Assembly: GCA_950022655.1 (NCBI GenBank)
Contig: OX465592.1
Coordinates: forward strand, 2,844,623-2,908,622
Length of the DNA: 64,000 nucleotides
Origin: Alentia gelatinosa
Taxonomy: Eukaryota > Annelida > Polychaeta > Phyllodocida > Polynoidae
Direction of reading: 5' to 3'
The notes under the pieces are model-generated. The model searched no databases. It saw nothing but the letters and a program-made list of their open reading frames with translations, and was not told where the DNA came from. The translations under genes and the position numbers were made by a program. Positions 22,170 through 32,450 of the stretch are shown here, piece after piece. Within the stretch, counting starts at the first letter, position 1. Each line of letters opens with the position of its first letter.

Positions 22170-22475
22170 AATTCTTCAAAAAACAAGGATGGTGACCTAT
22201 GATTTTAAAATGTGAAATACTATCCCTCTATTATATTCCGGGAAAGTTTGAGGAAAACGACATGGCTTTTACTTTGTGAAAAGCAACATTTTAGGATTTC
22301 TATATATTGTATCATAATAATACCATTATCATTTATCTCTAAATCGAAATCTAGTACATTGACCATGGATTTTTAAGTTCAGTATGTGTTCTACAACATT
22401 TAGAGATCATCATATACAACTTTCAGGAAAATGATATGGGTTTTAATTTCCAATCCAAACTGTCCGATATACCTT
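22170..22475. repeat. Fragment of the TTAA-flanked MITE family
   Basis: CAAGGATGGTGACCTATG, TCTCTAAATCGAAATC, TCTACAACATTTAGAGATCA and a terminus CCGATATACCTTTGAA match 15871-16391. Confidence 0.6.
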
Positions 22476-22639
22476 TGAATAAAAGTACTTGTGTAAATGT
22501 AGGTAAATGATCCCCCGAGGCATCACCCGAGAGTTGTCTTAGTTCGTTTAAGGGTAAATATTCACCAGAATTACATCCGCAACACCCTGAGGAGACGCCA
22601 TTAGGAGAACGCTCGGGAACCAGCCTCGTCCTCATCTCC

Positions 22640-23060
22640 ATCTTTCATTTCCCATCATGCTCCGGGCGTCGTCGTCAAGACAATGACGTGACGTCATAAC
22701 GACGTTGCCGGACGCTACTTATTTGGGTTTCCCGCCTCTTTGATGTGGGTGGCGGGCGGGGTCAGTCAAATGTCGGCTGCTCGCCCCCCTCAAATACTAA
22801 AACACATGAGCGGCCATCATGCTGACCCTAACGACCTTCAGCGGCCATCAGCGTCCCCTCAACGGAAAGCGCGCCATTGTCGTGCAAAATGTCGTCTGCC
22901 TGTCAAAAGACGCGCTGCTGGTGTCCAGCGCGCGATTTACGTAAGGTTAGCTTCTATTATCGCCCACCGCCGCGGTATTAACCTTTTTCCCGCTGGCGTT
23001 TTCGCCCAGCGAGCAGTCGTTTAGAAAGGGTTAATAGCGATCATATCGGGACGCGCCCGA
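22640..23060. promoter_or_regulatory. CpG-rich segment with a CRE palindrome; no gene assigned
   Basis: TGACGTCA lies at 22689-22696 in a GC-rich stretch. The 94-aa ORF at 22740-23024 has no recognisable domain and ends without a splice donor that I would trust. It may be the promoter or first exon of an unrecognised gene. Confidence 0.25.
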
Positions 23061-23103
23061 ACTCTTATAAATAGGAGGGTTGGATTTAGGAGGTGCAAAA
23101 CGC

Positions 23104-23208
23104 CCTCTAATATCGCCCACCCTGGGCCATTTCCCATAAACGTCCGGCATTCTTCATCCGGCATTCCAGTGGTGGGCGATATTAGAGGTAAGTGGGCGAT
23201 ATTAGGGG
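23104..23208. repeat. Hairpin with 18-bp perfect arms plus a third copy
   Basis: CCTCTAATATCGCCCACC (23104-23121) is exactly inverted at 23171-23188, and GTGGGCGATATTAGGGG follows directly at 23192. TATTATCGCCCACCGCC at 22956 is a fourth relative. The loop is 49 bases. Confidence 0.8.
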
Positions 23209-23339
23209 AAGTCATATTCTCCGGCTGACTGTATGTGCTGTGGTGGTGTGAGATCCTCAGACCTGTCACCATCCCACCCGACGTCTTACTTAGCCCCCTT
23301 TATATAAATTATTTTTAATCAGGTTGTAATTGAATAAGG

Positions 23340-23900
23340 CCGAGCTTATGAGACAGCCGAGACCAAAGTCGTGCGCGCCGCCATTATATCCCATAATAGT
23401 CCGGCGGACAATGCGCAGACGCGGGGAGGAGTAGTGTTTACTGCCGCCGCTGTGTGTCGCTGCGAGCGGTGGGCCATCAAGACCCAATCAGGCCCTTTGC
23501 GGCGGCCCATATACCTGTACTTACGGCCGCTAAATTGTTTTATTGCACCTTCACAGAGGGAGGGGGGCCCAGTCACACGTTGGGCTCGTCCAATAGACCG
23601 TTTTGTTCGGCTTTTCTCTGTGCTTGACAACCGGGCGGCTTGGCTCCGAAGGGAAACCCCTCGCTGTGTCTATCCAGACGAAATTAGTCCACCCCCTCTC
23701 CTCCTCCTCCTACACCCCCTCCCTCCTCCTATAGCCGCCCTGGAGCAAAGGAAGCCATTCCCAGGCCCTCCAGGCTCACAAAGACAAACACTCTTCATGG
23801 AACTTAAACAAAGTCGGCTTGGTTGTGGCGCTACCTCTGTAGGAACCACAGTGTGAATAATATAACCGTTGTGGTGATCAAACTGAGGAATCAAAGCCGC
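23340..23900. other. GC-rich stretch with an open frame of unknown status
   Basis: A 161-codon plus-strand frame (23371-23856) is open, with competing minus-strand frames of 94 and 74 codons. It shows no signal peptide, domain or repeat, and Leu/Pro runs come from a (CTC)n/(CCT)n patch at 23692-23735. I treat it as probably non-coding CpG-rich DNA. Confidence 0.3.
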
Positions 23901-23989
23901 CGCCGCCGGGTACTCGTAAAGAGTTGGTGGTCAGAGAGGGAGAGGGAGAGTGGGGTGTAGACTGGCTCCAGGCCCTGTCTCCTGGGATA

Positions 23990-24205
23990 CTGGAGAACTC
24001 GACCTGGGAAAAACTCGACCCATAACGAACTCGACCCGGTACGAACTCGACCCGGTACGAACTCGACCCGTTTTAAGAACTCGACCCATAACGAACTCGA
24101 CCTGTCAAAAAAAAACTTGACCTGTAACAAACTCGAACCGTTTTAAGAACTCAACCTGTTTTGAGAACTCGACTCTTAACGAAGTCGACCCGTTTTAAAT
24201 CTTCT
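23990..24205. repeat. Array of an AACTCGACC motif (left arm)
   Basis: About ten units of 17-20 bp such as AACGAACTCGACCCG and TTTTAAGAACTCGACC. The same motif occurs inverted at 24515-24607 (GGGTCGAGTTCTCC). Confidence 0.85.
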
Positions 24206-24309
24206 CAACTAAAGTGTGGATAAATACTATATTTACTAGTAAGTATGTTATCTTGGCCTCAAATTTTGTCCTCTCTGGGGAAGAAAACAAACAGAATATC
24301 CTTCCCCTA

Positions 24310-24425
24310 TTAAAGCCTATCCCTTTCCCTATCCCTAACCCTAACACTTTCCCTAACCCTAACCCTGACCTTTACCCTAACCCTAACCCTATCCCTGACG
24401 TTAACCCTACACCTAAACATGACTT
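24310..24425. repeat. Degenerate telomere-like CCCTAA repeats
   Basis: CCCTAACCCTAA and one-base variants (CCCTATCCC, CCCTGACC) form an interstitial array of about 110 bp. It lies midway between two inverted AACTCGACC arrays. Confidence 0.8.
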
Positions 24426-24514
24426 ATTTTAAATATTCACTGGTTTATTTGTCTTAGAGCTAACTAATCATACTTTTACCTCTATATGAAAATGTCTTAT
24501 CCATAAGTGTCTGG

Positions 24515-24607
24515 AACGGGTCGAGTTCTCCAATCGATTTCTCCAAAACGGGTCGAGTTCTCCTGACAACTACGGGTCGAGTTCGTTTCGGGTCGAGTTC
24601 TCCAGTA
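24515..24607. repeat. Array of an AACTCGACC motif (inverted right arm)
   Basis: Four copies of GGGTCGAGTTC, inverted relative to 23990-24205. Together the arms could pair across the telomere-like segment. Confidence 0.8.
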
Positions 24608-24814
24608 ACCGTTTCCTGTGCCTACCCCTCCACCTACCCTCCCCCCTCCCACCCCTCACCGGATACGGATATTTAGTCAGCGACTCCACAGTGGGTCCAT
24701 TTATTTCAGCGAAATGCTCCTGTGAATTTCAAACGTGTTTAAAATCAAAATCTCAAGGGATTTTGTACATTGTTAGGGGTAATTGTCGCTGGCAATTGCA
24801 GGGGGCGAAACTTT

Positions 24815-25155
24815 TCTCAAGCGGGATTCACACGGTGTGATTTATATACCTCAAAGGGTGTTTGTCTGAAACAAGTCCTGCTGAGATATTCTACTTGAAC
24901 ACAATTTCTTCGTCTAAATTGTAGGGTCCCATTTCCCCGAGATATGTTTTTCCCCCTGCTAGTGTTGAAGACCTCTAAAAAGTAACAGAATTTGATGAGA
25001 TTCTGAACCCTGTGAGGTACTCTGGATCCCACCATGTGAATTCCACTTCACGGAATGGAACCCTACAATTCAGGGGAAAGGATTGTGTTCCAGTAGAGAA
25101 TCTCAGCAGGATTTGTCTCAGACAACACCCTGTGAGGTACATGAATCCCTTATAA
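24815..25155. mobile_element. Foldback element, family A, with internal rearrangement
   Basis: GCGGGATTCACACGGTGTG at the left, inverted terminus CCCTGTGAGGTACATGAATC at the right. A second inverted terminus sits internally at 25005-25050, so two copies appear overlapped. Confidence 0.65.
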
Positions 25156-25500
25156 TACTGGCCTCAGTCCCTCCACCTACCCCCCTCCCTGCTGAGATAT
25201 ACAGACCTCTAGTTTTAATTAAAATGATAATAAATATATTTCTGATAGTTCAAATGAATTAAATAGCTTTTATTTGTTATTTTGAATCACCCACGATGCC
25301 CCCCGCCAGGAGAGCTGAAGGAGACTCTGGACGAGGTCTCCCGACTCGAGGATAAAAAATAAAACCGAAATGGAGGAGAGCTCCTAGATCCTCAGCTACA
25401 ACTCTCCTTCCCCACGATAATTTGAATTATCAAACCCAAACCTTCCTACGACCTCTCCTTGGGTATTTCAAGTCTCCTCAGGCAAAAAATAAAACAGGCC
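25155..25500. other. Stretch with no recognisable gene
   Basis: Contains GGAGAGCTGAAGGAGACTC and a roughly inverted GAGGAGAGCTCC patch, suggesting a decayed foldback. I see no exon. Confidence 0.4.
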
Positions 25501-25504
25501 CCTG

Positions 25505-25830
25505 ATTCCTGGGCCTGTCAGGCATTAGGGAAAGTCCAAATGATGCAAAGTAGATTTATCAGGGCATGCTCGCATGGCCTATATACATTGCCTAAAGGTT
25601 AGAGGGGTCACAAATGGACTTCCAGCTTGGTGCAAAAAATACTATCCCTTTACTATCTACGTGCTATTCACTGTGATAATGTGAAAGGAACAGGGTGTCA
25701 GTGTCTCAGGCTCTTAGAGGTGTGCCCAACTGACCATGACCAATCACTCAATACCGAAATACTTCAAAGACCCACCGGTGCTTGATACGATTGGATCCTA
25801 GACTCAGGCAATTGCAGAAATGGCAAGATG
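25505..25830. repeat. Dispersed repeat, family K
   Basis: GCATGCTCGCATGGCCTATA, CATTGCCTAAAGGTTAGAG, GTGCCCAACTGACCATGACC and TTGGATCCTAGACTCAG occur in the same order at 48735-48975. The second half occurs alone at 33785-33925. Length and constant right end suggest a retroposed or MITE element of unknown class. Confidence 0.7.
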
Positions 25831-25989
25831 AATAGGTGCACAGACAACTACAGGTATATAGACTCAATGTAACACAAACATTATCATTGCTATTTATTTA
25901 TAAATGCACGCTCATTCATCAATGGTGAATATACTATTTGCTCCTCGTTACCTAAGTTCATAATCTAAGATTTGAGCAAGTCTAGGTGG

Positions 25990-26225
25990 GGTGTATAGAG
26001 GTTGGGGCGCTAGCAGGCCCCATCTGTGTGGGGTGTAGATGGCGGGTGCAGGGTGGAGGTGAGGTGTGGCGGGGTAGAGGGCGGGGGTTCGGGCTCATCA
26101 TTAAAGCCGGGAAAGTTTAAGAACACCGGGGCCTTTTTACGGATGTGGGGAGTGCTTTGAACGGGTACACGGGGCACACAGGCCGGCCGCCTTATGGCTT
26201 TACGAGGGCGGGGCCAGGCCGGGGT
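25990..26225. other. GC-rich stretch leading into a minisatellite, no gene seen
   Basis: Contains GTGGGGTGTAGA-type short repeats. No exon is recognised. Confidence 0.4.
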
Positions 26226-26227
26226 GT

Positions 26228-26835
26228 GAGGCGGTCCGACCCGGCCCCCGCCCGCCCGCCCCCCCGCCCGTCCCCCGCCCGGCCCCCGCCCGGCCCCCCG
26301 CCCGGCCCCCCGCCCGGCCCCCGCCCGCCCCCCGCCCGGCCCCCGCCCGCCCCCCGCCCGGCCCCCCGCCCGCCCCCCGCCCGGCCCCCGCCCGGCCCCC
26401 GCCCGGCCCCCGCCCGGCCCCTGCCCGGCCCCCGCCCGGCCCCCGCCCTTCTCTCGCCCGTCTCTCGCCCGTCCCCCGCCCGGCCCCCGCCCGGCCCCCG
26501 CCCGGCCCCCGCCCGGCCCCCGCCCGGCCCCCGCCCGGCCCCCGCCCTGCCACGTCCGCTCCCTGCCCCCGCCCGGCCCCCGCCCGGCCCCCGCCCGTCC
26601 CCCCGCCCGGCCCCCGCCCGGCCCCCGCCCGTCCCCCGCCCGGCCCCCGCCCGGCCCCCGCCCGGCCCCCGCCCGGCCCCCGCCCTGCCACGTCCGCTCC
26701 CTGCCCCCGCCCGGCCCCCGCCCGGCCCCCGCCCGTCCCCCCGCCCGGCCCCCGCCCGGCCCCCGCCCGTCCCCCGCCCGGCCCCCGCCCGGCCCCCGCC
26801 CGGCCCCCGCCCGTCCAGCCCCCCATCCCCCGCCC
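26228..26835. repeat. ~11-bp CCCGGCCCCCG minisatellite with 138-bp higher-order repeat
   Basis: About 50 copies of CCCGGCCCCCG with occasional CGCCCGTCCCC variants. The marker CACGTCCGCTCCCTG recurs at 26551 and 26689, giving a 138-bp duplicated block. ORFs of 230-267 codons on both strands are periodic Pro/Arg or Gly/Arg runs caused by composition. Confidence 0.95.
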
Positions 26836-27014
26836 GGCGCCTATCATGGCCACTAAGCATTCCCCGCATTTTACGACGGGTCCACATTTACCTGTCGCCC
26901 TGGAGGTGCTAGCCTGGAACCGAGGTCGGCGGAGGGGTTGGGGAGGGGGTGTCAGGGGGTGTGGGGTGTCTGGTTGAGGTGTGGGGTGAATAGACGGTAT
27001 CATAAAGGTAATAA

Positions 27015-27370
27015 AGACACAGTATTGACTGGGTTCAGGTACAAGCGGTGGTATGTTCTGAGGAGTTGACGCGTAGTGATATCAGTGCGCATGTGAGGAT
27101 ATTGCGCAGATAGAGGCAATTCCAATGAGCATACAACCGCAATTCCTGACAAGTGGCGTATACAACTGTTATTATCTGAAACCAGTCCATTTTGTATTTA
27201 TTATCCGCCTTTTCTTAAACAAGTGGGGTACTGATATTAGTTCATTTTAGACACGCACTATTTTTCGTTAGGCGCCGAGTTTTGCAGCCAAGAGCATACA
27301 ACATGTCAGTATGCTCCGGGTATGTAGATACACGCTGCCCATGTGTTTTCTATGAACATTCTAATGAGTG
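27015..27370. mobile_element. Foldback element, family B
   Basis: GACTGGGTTCAGGTACAAGC, centre GTTGACGCGTAGTGATAT at 27065, inverted arm ending ACCAGTCC near 27188, and the flank GGTATGTAGATACACGCTG, all in the order seen at 4330-4668. Confidence 0.75.
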
Positions 27371-27382
27371 GATAATAAAGGC

Positions 27383-27690
27383 TGATTCCCGCTAGGAGAT
27401 TCTTGCCTCAGAGACTGGTGCCTGGGATTGTCGCTGGGAAACGCCAATCGCACAGCGGGTGGAAGGGCATAATCAGCGACTAATGGCTCCAAAATTTCAA
27501 ACATGTTTGAAATTAATTGGGAAGAGCCTAGTACCTTTTGGGGATTGACTTAAGGGCAAGAGTCACCGATGATTTTGCATTTTTGCATTCCCACTTGGAA
27601 ACATGGGAGATTTGTGCTCATAGTCGCCGACTGAAGCCCCGCACATGCCCCAAAATCGCCAAGTGGGAATCGGGCCTCAGTCGTGAGGGT
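27383..27690. mobile_element. MITE, family I
   Basis: AAGGCTGATTCCCGCTAGG at the left and CGCCAAGTGGGAATCGGGCC at the right are inverted repeats. The interior contains CAATCGCACAGCGGGTGG and TTTCAAACATGTTTGAAATT. Confidence 0.8.
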
Positions 27691-28149
27691 CCCCATCAGC
27701 GACAAAACTACACACAGATCTAAGTGAGGGGTGTAGGGAGGCGTCATTCCTTCTTTTTTTAAGGTTTTTATTTATACTGGAATAAGACAGCTTGGCAATG
27801 CAATTCCTATCCTCCGCTGGCTCCAGTCGAAAATATCCTAGTAATGCCCTGTGTCCAGAGTATGGACTTACATGGCCCTCGAACAGGTTTTCATCAAATC
27901 TATCAACAAAAAAGGTTTAACAGATGCATATATACTTTATCATAGACAACACCACACACAGATCTAGGTGTAGGTGTAGTGTCATAACTCACCCAGCGAC
28001 ACAGATATAAATAACACAGGAGGGTGTTGAGCTAAGACGCCAAATTGTGATGCAATCATACACAAGACACTTATTTTGTCATAAAACGCAAATTGGTAAT
28101 GTCGTATAAATAAAGGGAACTCCATCGCAGTGGGCTCAATGCCCATCAT

Positions 28150-28520
28150 TTGTTCTGAAGTGGAATTCACACGTTGGGATTCATGTACCTCACACGGTTC
28201 AAAATCTCATAGACTCCTTAATATCACCACGAAATGTAGAAATAGAGATAACTGAAATTTCCATTTTTGCCATCAGATTTCCAATTTGAAGATTCATAAA
28301 ATCTGTTAAACTGCTATGATTGTGGGTTATGTGTCAAGGGTCTATCACTATACAATGACGGAAACCAGCTAACACCGGGTCCTATAAACACATTGAATTA
28401 TGGGATACCCCAATAAGGTCTATGAGATCCTGTTCCTTTGTAGGGGTAAATTTGAGTACAGAATCTCATCAGGATTTGTCTCAGAAAAACATCGTGTGAG
28501 GTACATGAATCCGATCGTAT
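28150..28520. mobile_element. Family A foldback with an inserted family D repeat
   Basis: Family A termini lie at 28155-28200 (AGTGGAATTCACACGTTGGG) and 28470-28520. Between them, 28225-28430 is a family D copy: GTAGAAATAG, ATCAGATTTCCAATTTGAAG, GTGGGTTATG and GAATTATGGGATACC. Family D also occurs at 38085-38300 and, inverted, at 35735-35835 and 43425-43660. Confidence 0.65.
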
Positions 28521-28784
28521 GAATCCCACTTTACCTGCAGTTCAATTGTCTAGCGATTTGAATTGTTATCTAGCAAGTTGAATTGTCTAGCAGTTTCATC
28601 TAGCAATGAAAACAATATTGATTGAAAAATTATTTTTTAAACTTTTCTTTTTCGAACGCTCATAACTTGACTTGCCTGAATAATTCAGCCTTGCACCCGG
28701 CAGATCTGAAATAAAAAGATTTAGAGATAATAATTATCAGTAAAACATTATCTAGTCGCCAAAGCATGGTTTACCCCTAAAATG

Positions 28785-29175
28785 GCTTTCCGCTGCCATT
28801 ATTATGCATAGAAAATGTACGGGACTCGGTAAACCACTACCCATTATTAAAAAAACCGGTCAGATACCATAACTGTGGTATACGCATTCAAATCTGTGGT
28901 ATACGGCCTCAAAACCATAGTATACGGGAAAAATAGTCCCTTTTGCTATAGAGCAAAGAAATAGTCCCTATTGTTATAACCTTTAATATGGAAATGACTG
29001 GGTTTAATTTATTGGTAAAGATGGATAATAGATGCAACAAACGATGGTTATGTTGACAGGCGGCTCTGTAAACCATTCGAGATTGACGTCGTATTACACT
29101 CCCTAACGCTCATGTATTACTACACGTCAACCTCTCGTGGTTTCAGGCCGCCTATCCAGAAAACCATCGTTTATT
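28785..29175. mobile_element. Foldback element, family C
   Basis: GTAAACCACTACCCATTAT, CAGATACCATAACTGTGGTA and GGCGGCTCTGTAAACCA match 9790-10215. Here the hairpin loop holds ATTGACGTCGTATTACAC and the inverted GTATTACTACACGTCAA, related to the centre of family B. Confidence 0.7.
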
Positions 29176-29204
29176 CTTTATGACTATTATGAGGAATCAT
29201 TTAT

Positions 29205-29560
29205 TTTACCCCTGGTACAAGTTTAACAATAACATAAAATAATACTCAACGATGACTCCATTGAAGTGACAATACTAAGCCATGGCTGTGGCGGAGTGAA
29301 TATGAGATGACATCATATAAGATTGACCAATCAGCGGCCAGGATTTCAGAGAGAATACAAGACATCAACATGGAGATTCAAATGGTCCTCACTGAATTTG
29401 TGAAGTAATTTGAATTATTCTGATATTGCAATGCAAGATAAATTCAGAACCGCACTCGAATCGTAAAATACACATTACTCCACATGCACAATCGGGCGTA
29501 ATCGGGCATAATCGTCACTCAGCTTCGCCTCGATGAGTTTTGTCTATTTATATGATTCTC
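29205..29560. mobile_element. Foldback element, family G (diverged)
   Basis: TTACCCCTGGTACAAGTTTA, TAAGCCATGGCTGTGGCGGA and AACCGCACTCGAATCGTAAA match 7755-8145 in order. Confidence 0.55.
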
Positions 29561-29650
29561 GATCCAGTTCTCTATAGTTCGCTATGGGGCATGGCAGATC
29601 ATGAATATTCAAATCGGCGCTGTTGGCTCAAACTACGATAGATTTACTTA

Positions 29651-29989
29651 AGGCCCATTCCCACTAGGCGATTTCTGCCCCTGAGACTACTGTCGGGCAT
29701 AATCGCCGGGAAACGGCAGTCGCACCGCGGGTGGGAGGGCATAGTCGCCGACTATGCCCCGATTTATTTCAAACATGTTTGATATTAAATCGAAAGAGAC
29801 TGGTGCCTTTATAAACGAGAATCCAGTCGCCAACTCAAGCCAAAACAATGGGGGGTAGGGCAATAGTCGCCGACGATTTTGCCATTTTGTATTCCCACTT
29901 GGCGACTCATAAAATTCCTAGAAATTTTGACTGGTAGTCAGTTATGGTGCCCTCTGGATGCCCCAAAATCGCTTAGTGGGAACCGGGCT
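29651..29989. mobile_element. MITE, family I, complete with TTA duplication
   Basis: The left terminus AGGCCCATTCCCACTAGGCG and the inverted right terminus AGCCCGGTTCCCACTAAGCG are flanked by TTA at 29648-29650 and 29990-29992, as for PIF/Harbinger. The body of 339 bp is non-coding. Confidence 0.8.
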
Positions 29990-30198
29990 TTATGATTTCA
30001 TCGTGATTTAGGGACCAGCGGAACTTGCACCATTTCAAAATGGCGGAGGCTGTCACGAGGCTTATCTCAGTAGGTACGAAAACTTCAACATTAGATTTGT
30101 TTGGAAATACACCATAAGAGAAAAAGTATATCTGGCTATAAACATACAAAAAAACTCACCAGGTTTGATATTTTTTGCACAGAGAACTCACTCCCATA

Positions 30199-30396
30199 AG
30201 GGCCTGTTTCCATTGGCCGCCCAAAATGGTGTAGATTTTTAGTGTTCTCCTAATAGCCTATTTCCATTGGCCATCATTGATATACAGTCAGGAACCACCG
30301 ATGGACCTTTACCACTGCTGACGTAAAATGTAAATGAGCAATTAGGGGAATACAAAAAATCTACACCGTTTTTGTCAGCCAATGGAAAGAGGCCTG
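30199..30396. mobile_element. MITE, family L
   Basis: AAGGGCCTGTTTCCATTGGC at the left and GCCAATGGAAAGAGGCCTGT at the right are inverted. AAAATGGTGTAGATTTTTAG is mirrored by AAAAAATCTACACCGTTTTT. Confidence 0.8.
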
Positions 30397-30399
30397 TAG

Positions 30400-30960
30400 G
30401 ATTTCAGTCTCCATGGACATCTTTGGTTCTCTCTGTCTCTATGTGAGAGAGCAACTCCAAGCAGATCCTTTCAAAATCGTGCCTTTTTTATATATACTTG
30501 GTACTATCAACGCGTTCTCTACACTCATTGGTACTATTACGAGGAACCCTGCTCGGATGGTGCAGAGGCCATGCCTGTGTCGCCCCCTGTGTGCAAACCG
30601 TGAACTACACGACACAAGACGCAGCCGAGACGCAGCAGACACACGTCACTTCCGGTTTGAGATTGTTTTCTGGACGTGGACTCTTAATAAGCCCGGATAA
30701 TTGATGGGCCGATAGACGGCGCGATAGTCGCCGTCCCAGGCTGCACCGCGCGTTATCTGACGGGCGTCTGTATCAACACGCCATCTCGCGGCGTGTAATA
30801 GCACTAGTTATTGATAGTTATTAATGCGTTACGCCTGTGCTTGGCGAGTCCTGGTGGATTCATCCATCTCCCCCCGCCGCAAGTGTCTCTTTAATCCACT
30901 TCTAATATTCCCGATGAGCGGCCGATAAGCCGACGGCCCGCCGCCTTAACGCCCGCCATC
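30400..30960. other. CpG-rich stretch, no gene recognised
   Basis: The 95-aa ORF at 30413-30700 overlaps a dispersed segment (GAGAGCAACTCCAAGCAGAT) that recurs at 38300-38330 and 39290-39320, so it is not evidence of a gene. The GC-rich part at 30700-30960 could be a promoter. Confidence 0.35.
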
Positions 30961-30984
30961 TTTGACACCGTTTTTCGCGCCCTT

Positions 30985-31175
30985 TTTACTCCGGAGCAGA
31001 CGACTTTGGAACACGCTACAACGCACTCTCCTAGCAGAGATCCTGCGCTCTACTTCCTGCGGCCGCTTGTATCTCTGCATCGACGGGTCTGTTTGGGACA
31101 AAATCTGTCCCATACACCAGTTTTTCATATATCGTAAATTCTTTGAGGGGTATTTTGCGTGATAAAAATGTCTTT
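30985..31175 (-). repeat. Inverted third copy of the 13.8-kb repeat
   Basis: TGGGACAAAATCTGTCCCAT, GATACAAGCGGCCGCAGG and GAGGATCTCTGCTAGGAG (minus strand) match the two tandem copies at 13793-14285. It keeps the frame containing QRYKRPQEVERRISARR. Confidence 0.7.
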
Positions 31176-32020
31176 CCTATTAGAGTTGTCTCGACCCATT
31201 TGGGGAGTGTATGTCCTAGAGGATTTTTTGTGGAAATGTTTCCAGCGGCAAAAAGATTCCAGCTCGATAGTCACCTTTGCCGCCACATTCCTAAGCTACG
31301 TATTTTGTGTTTTATAGTATATTGAGATGCACATATTTATATGGTAGATAATATACACTCATTTATGTTGTTTGTTATGTCAAATCATAATATATGAGTT
31401 GTTTGAGTTTCGTGACTTTTGACAGATACCTTGTTTTGAATCCGAAATGTTGGCTGGTTCCCCCTGTCGTTAGCAGGTATCCAGGGCACCAGCGTATGAC
31501 GTCATTGGGTTGAGGCAGAGATTAGCCCCGCAAAAGATCTGCTGGGAGAGTGGCTACAATGCCGCCCGGAACACAGGCAGAAGCCGTATTTCATTCTCCT
31601 CATCGACGATTTTTCTCCAATCCTTGTAGCAATTGTAATTGGAATTTTGTTATGCTCTCCAAACTTCTTGATTATAATTGATCGTCCATGTCTTTTTTAA
31701 TCTGACTGAAACACCCAGAGAGACTGACGCGGGTGAATTTATCATGACGTCAGCATTCTTAGCGACCAGAATCCTTAGCGATGGGAGGCAGGGACTTCAT
31801 TGGCAAATTCTTACAATATCCAAGATAACTGTAAAACATTTGAGGAATTGTCATATTTCATTTAGCCCTGATCCCATGCGATTACAACACAATCCGCAAA
31901 ATTTCAGGAACAACGTTTAGGCCGTCGAATTGCTATTCTGCGATCCGCAACTCTTTCGTAAACGTGGAGCAACGGGGCCCAGCCGGAGTTACAGCCATTA
32001 TAACGATGTCAATTGGCATG
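31176..32020. other. Stretch with no recognisable gene
   Basis: Mixed composition, no repeat family, RNA gene or splice-bounded exon that I can support. Confidence 0.4.
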
Positions 32021-32029
32021 TTTGCGTGT

Positions 32030-32450
32030 TTATCATCCACCTAATACAAAGTGTCCATAGAAAACACATAGGAAGTGTGTATGGACATACCCGCCGCATA
32101 CGGATATGTTGTATCATCCACCTAATGGAAAGTGTCCATAGAAAACACATAGGGGGTGTGTGTAGACATACCCGGCGCATACGGATATGGTGTATGCTCC
32201 AGGTGGCGCATACGGAAAGTAGTGCGTACGGAAAAATAGTGCATAACTAAAATGAACTGATATCGACATGCAACTTGCCCAGAAAAGGTGGATAATATAT
32301 ACAATATAGACTGGTTTCCGATAAAAGCGGCTGTATGCTCCACGGAGTTGACTCTGCGTAATATCCTCACATACACTTGGATATTACCACGCTTCAACTC
32401 CTCGGAGCATACGGCCGCTTGTATCTGAAAGCAGTCTATATTGTGTATGT
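32030..32450 (-). mobile_element. Foldback element, family B, inverted, with duplicated flank
   Basis: Inverted relative to 4330-4668. The flank CCTAAT..AAAGTGTCCATAG and AAACACATAGG is present twice (32039-32105 and 32121-32190). The core arms lie at 32310-32440 around GTTGACTCTGCGTAATATCC. Confidence 0.75.

Noticed and set aside
26145..27003. Pro/Arg- and Gly/Arg-rich ORFs of 231-267 codons on both strands
   Set aside because: Three long overlapping frames on both strands are produced by a stop-poor CCCGGCCCCCG minisatellite.
30413..30700. 95-codon plus-strand ORF starting MDIFGSLCLY
   Set aside because: Its first part is a dispersed repeat found near 38300 and 39290, and a minus-strand frame of 67 codons overlaps it; no domain is seen.
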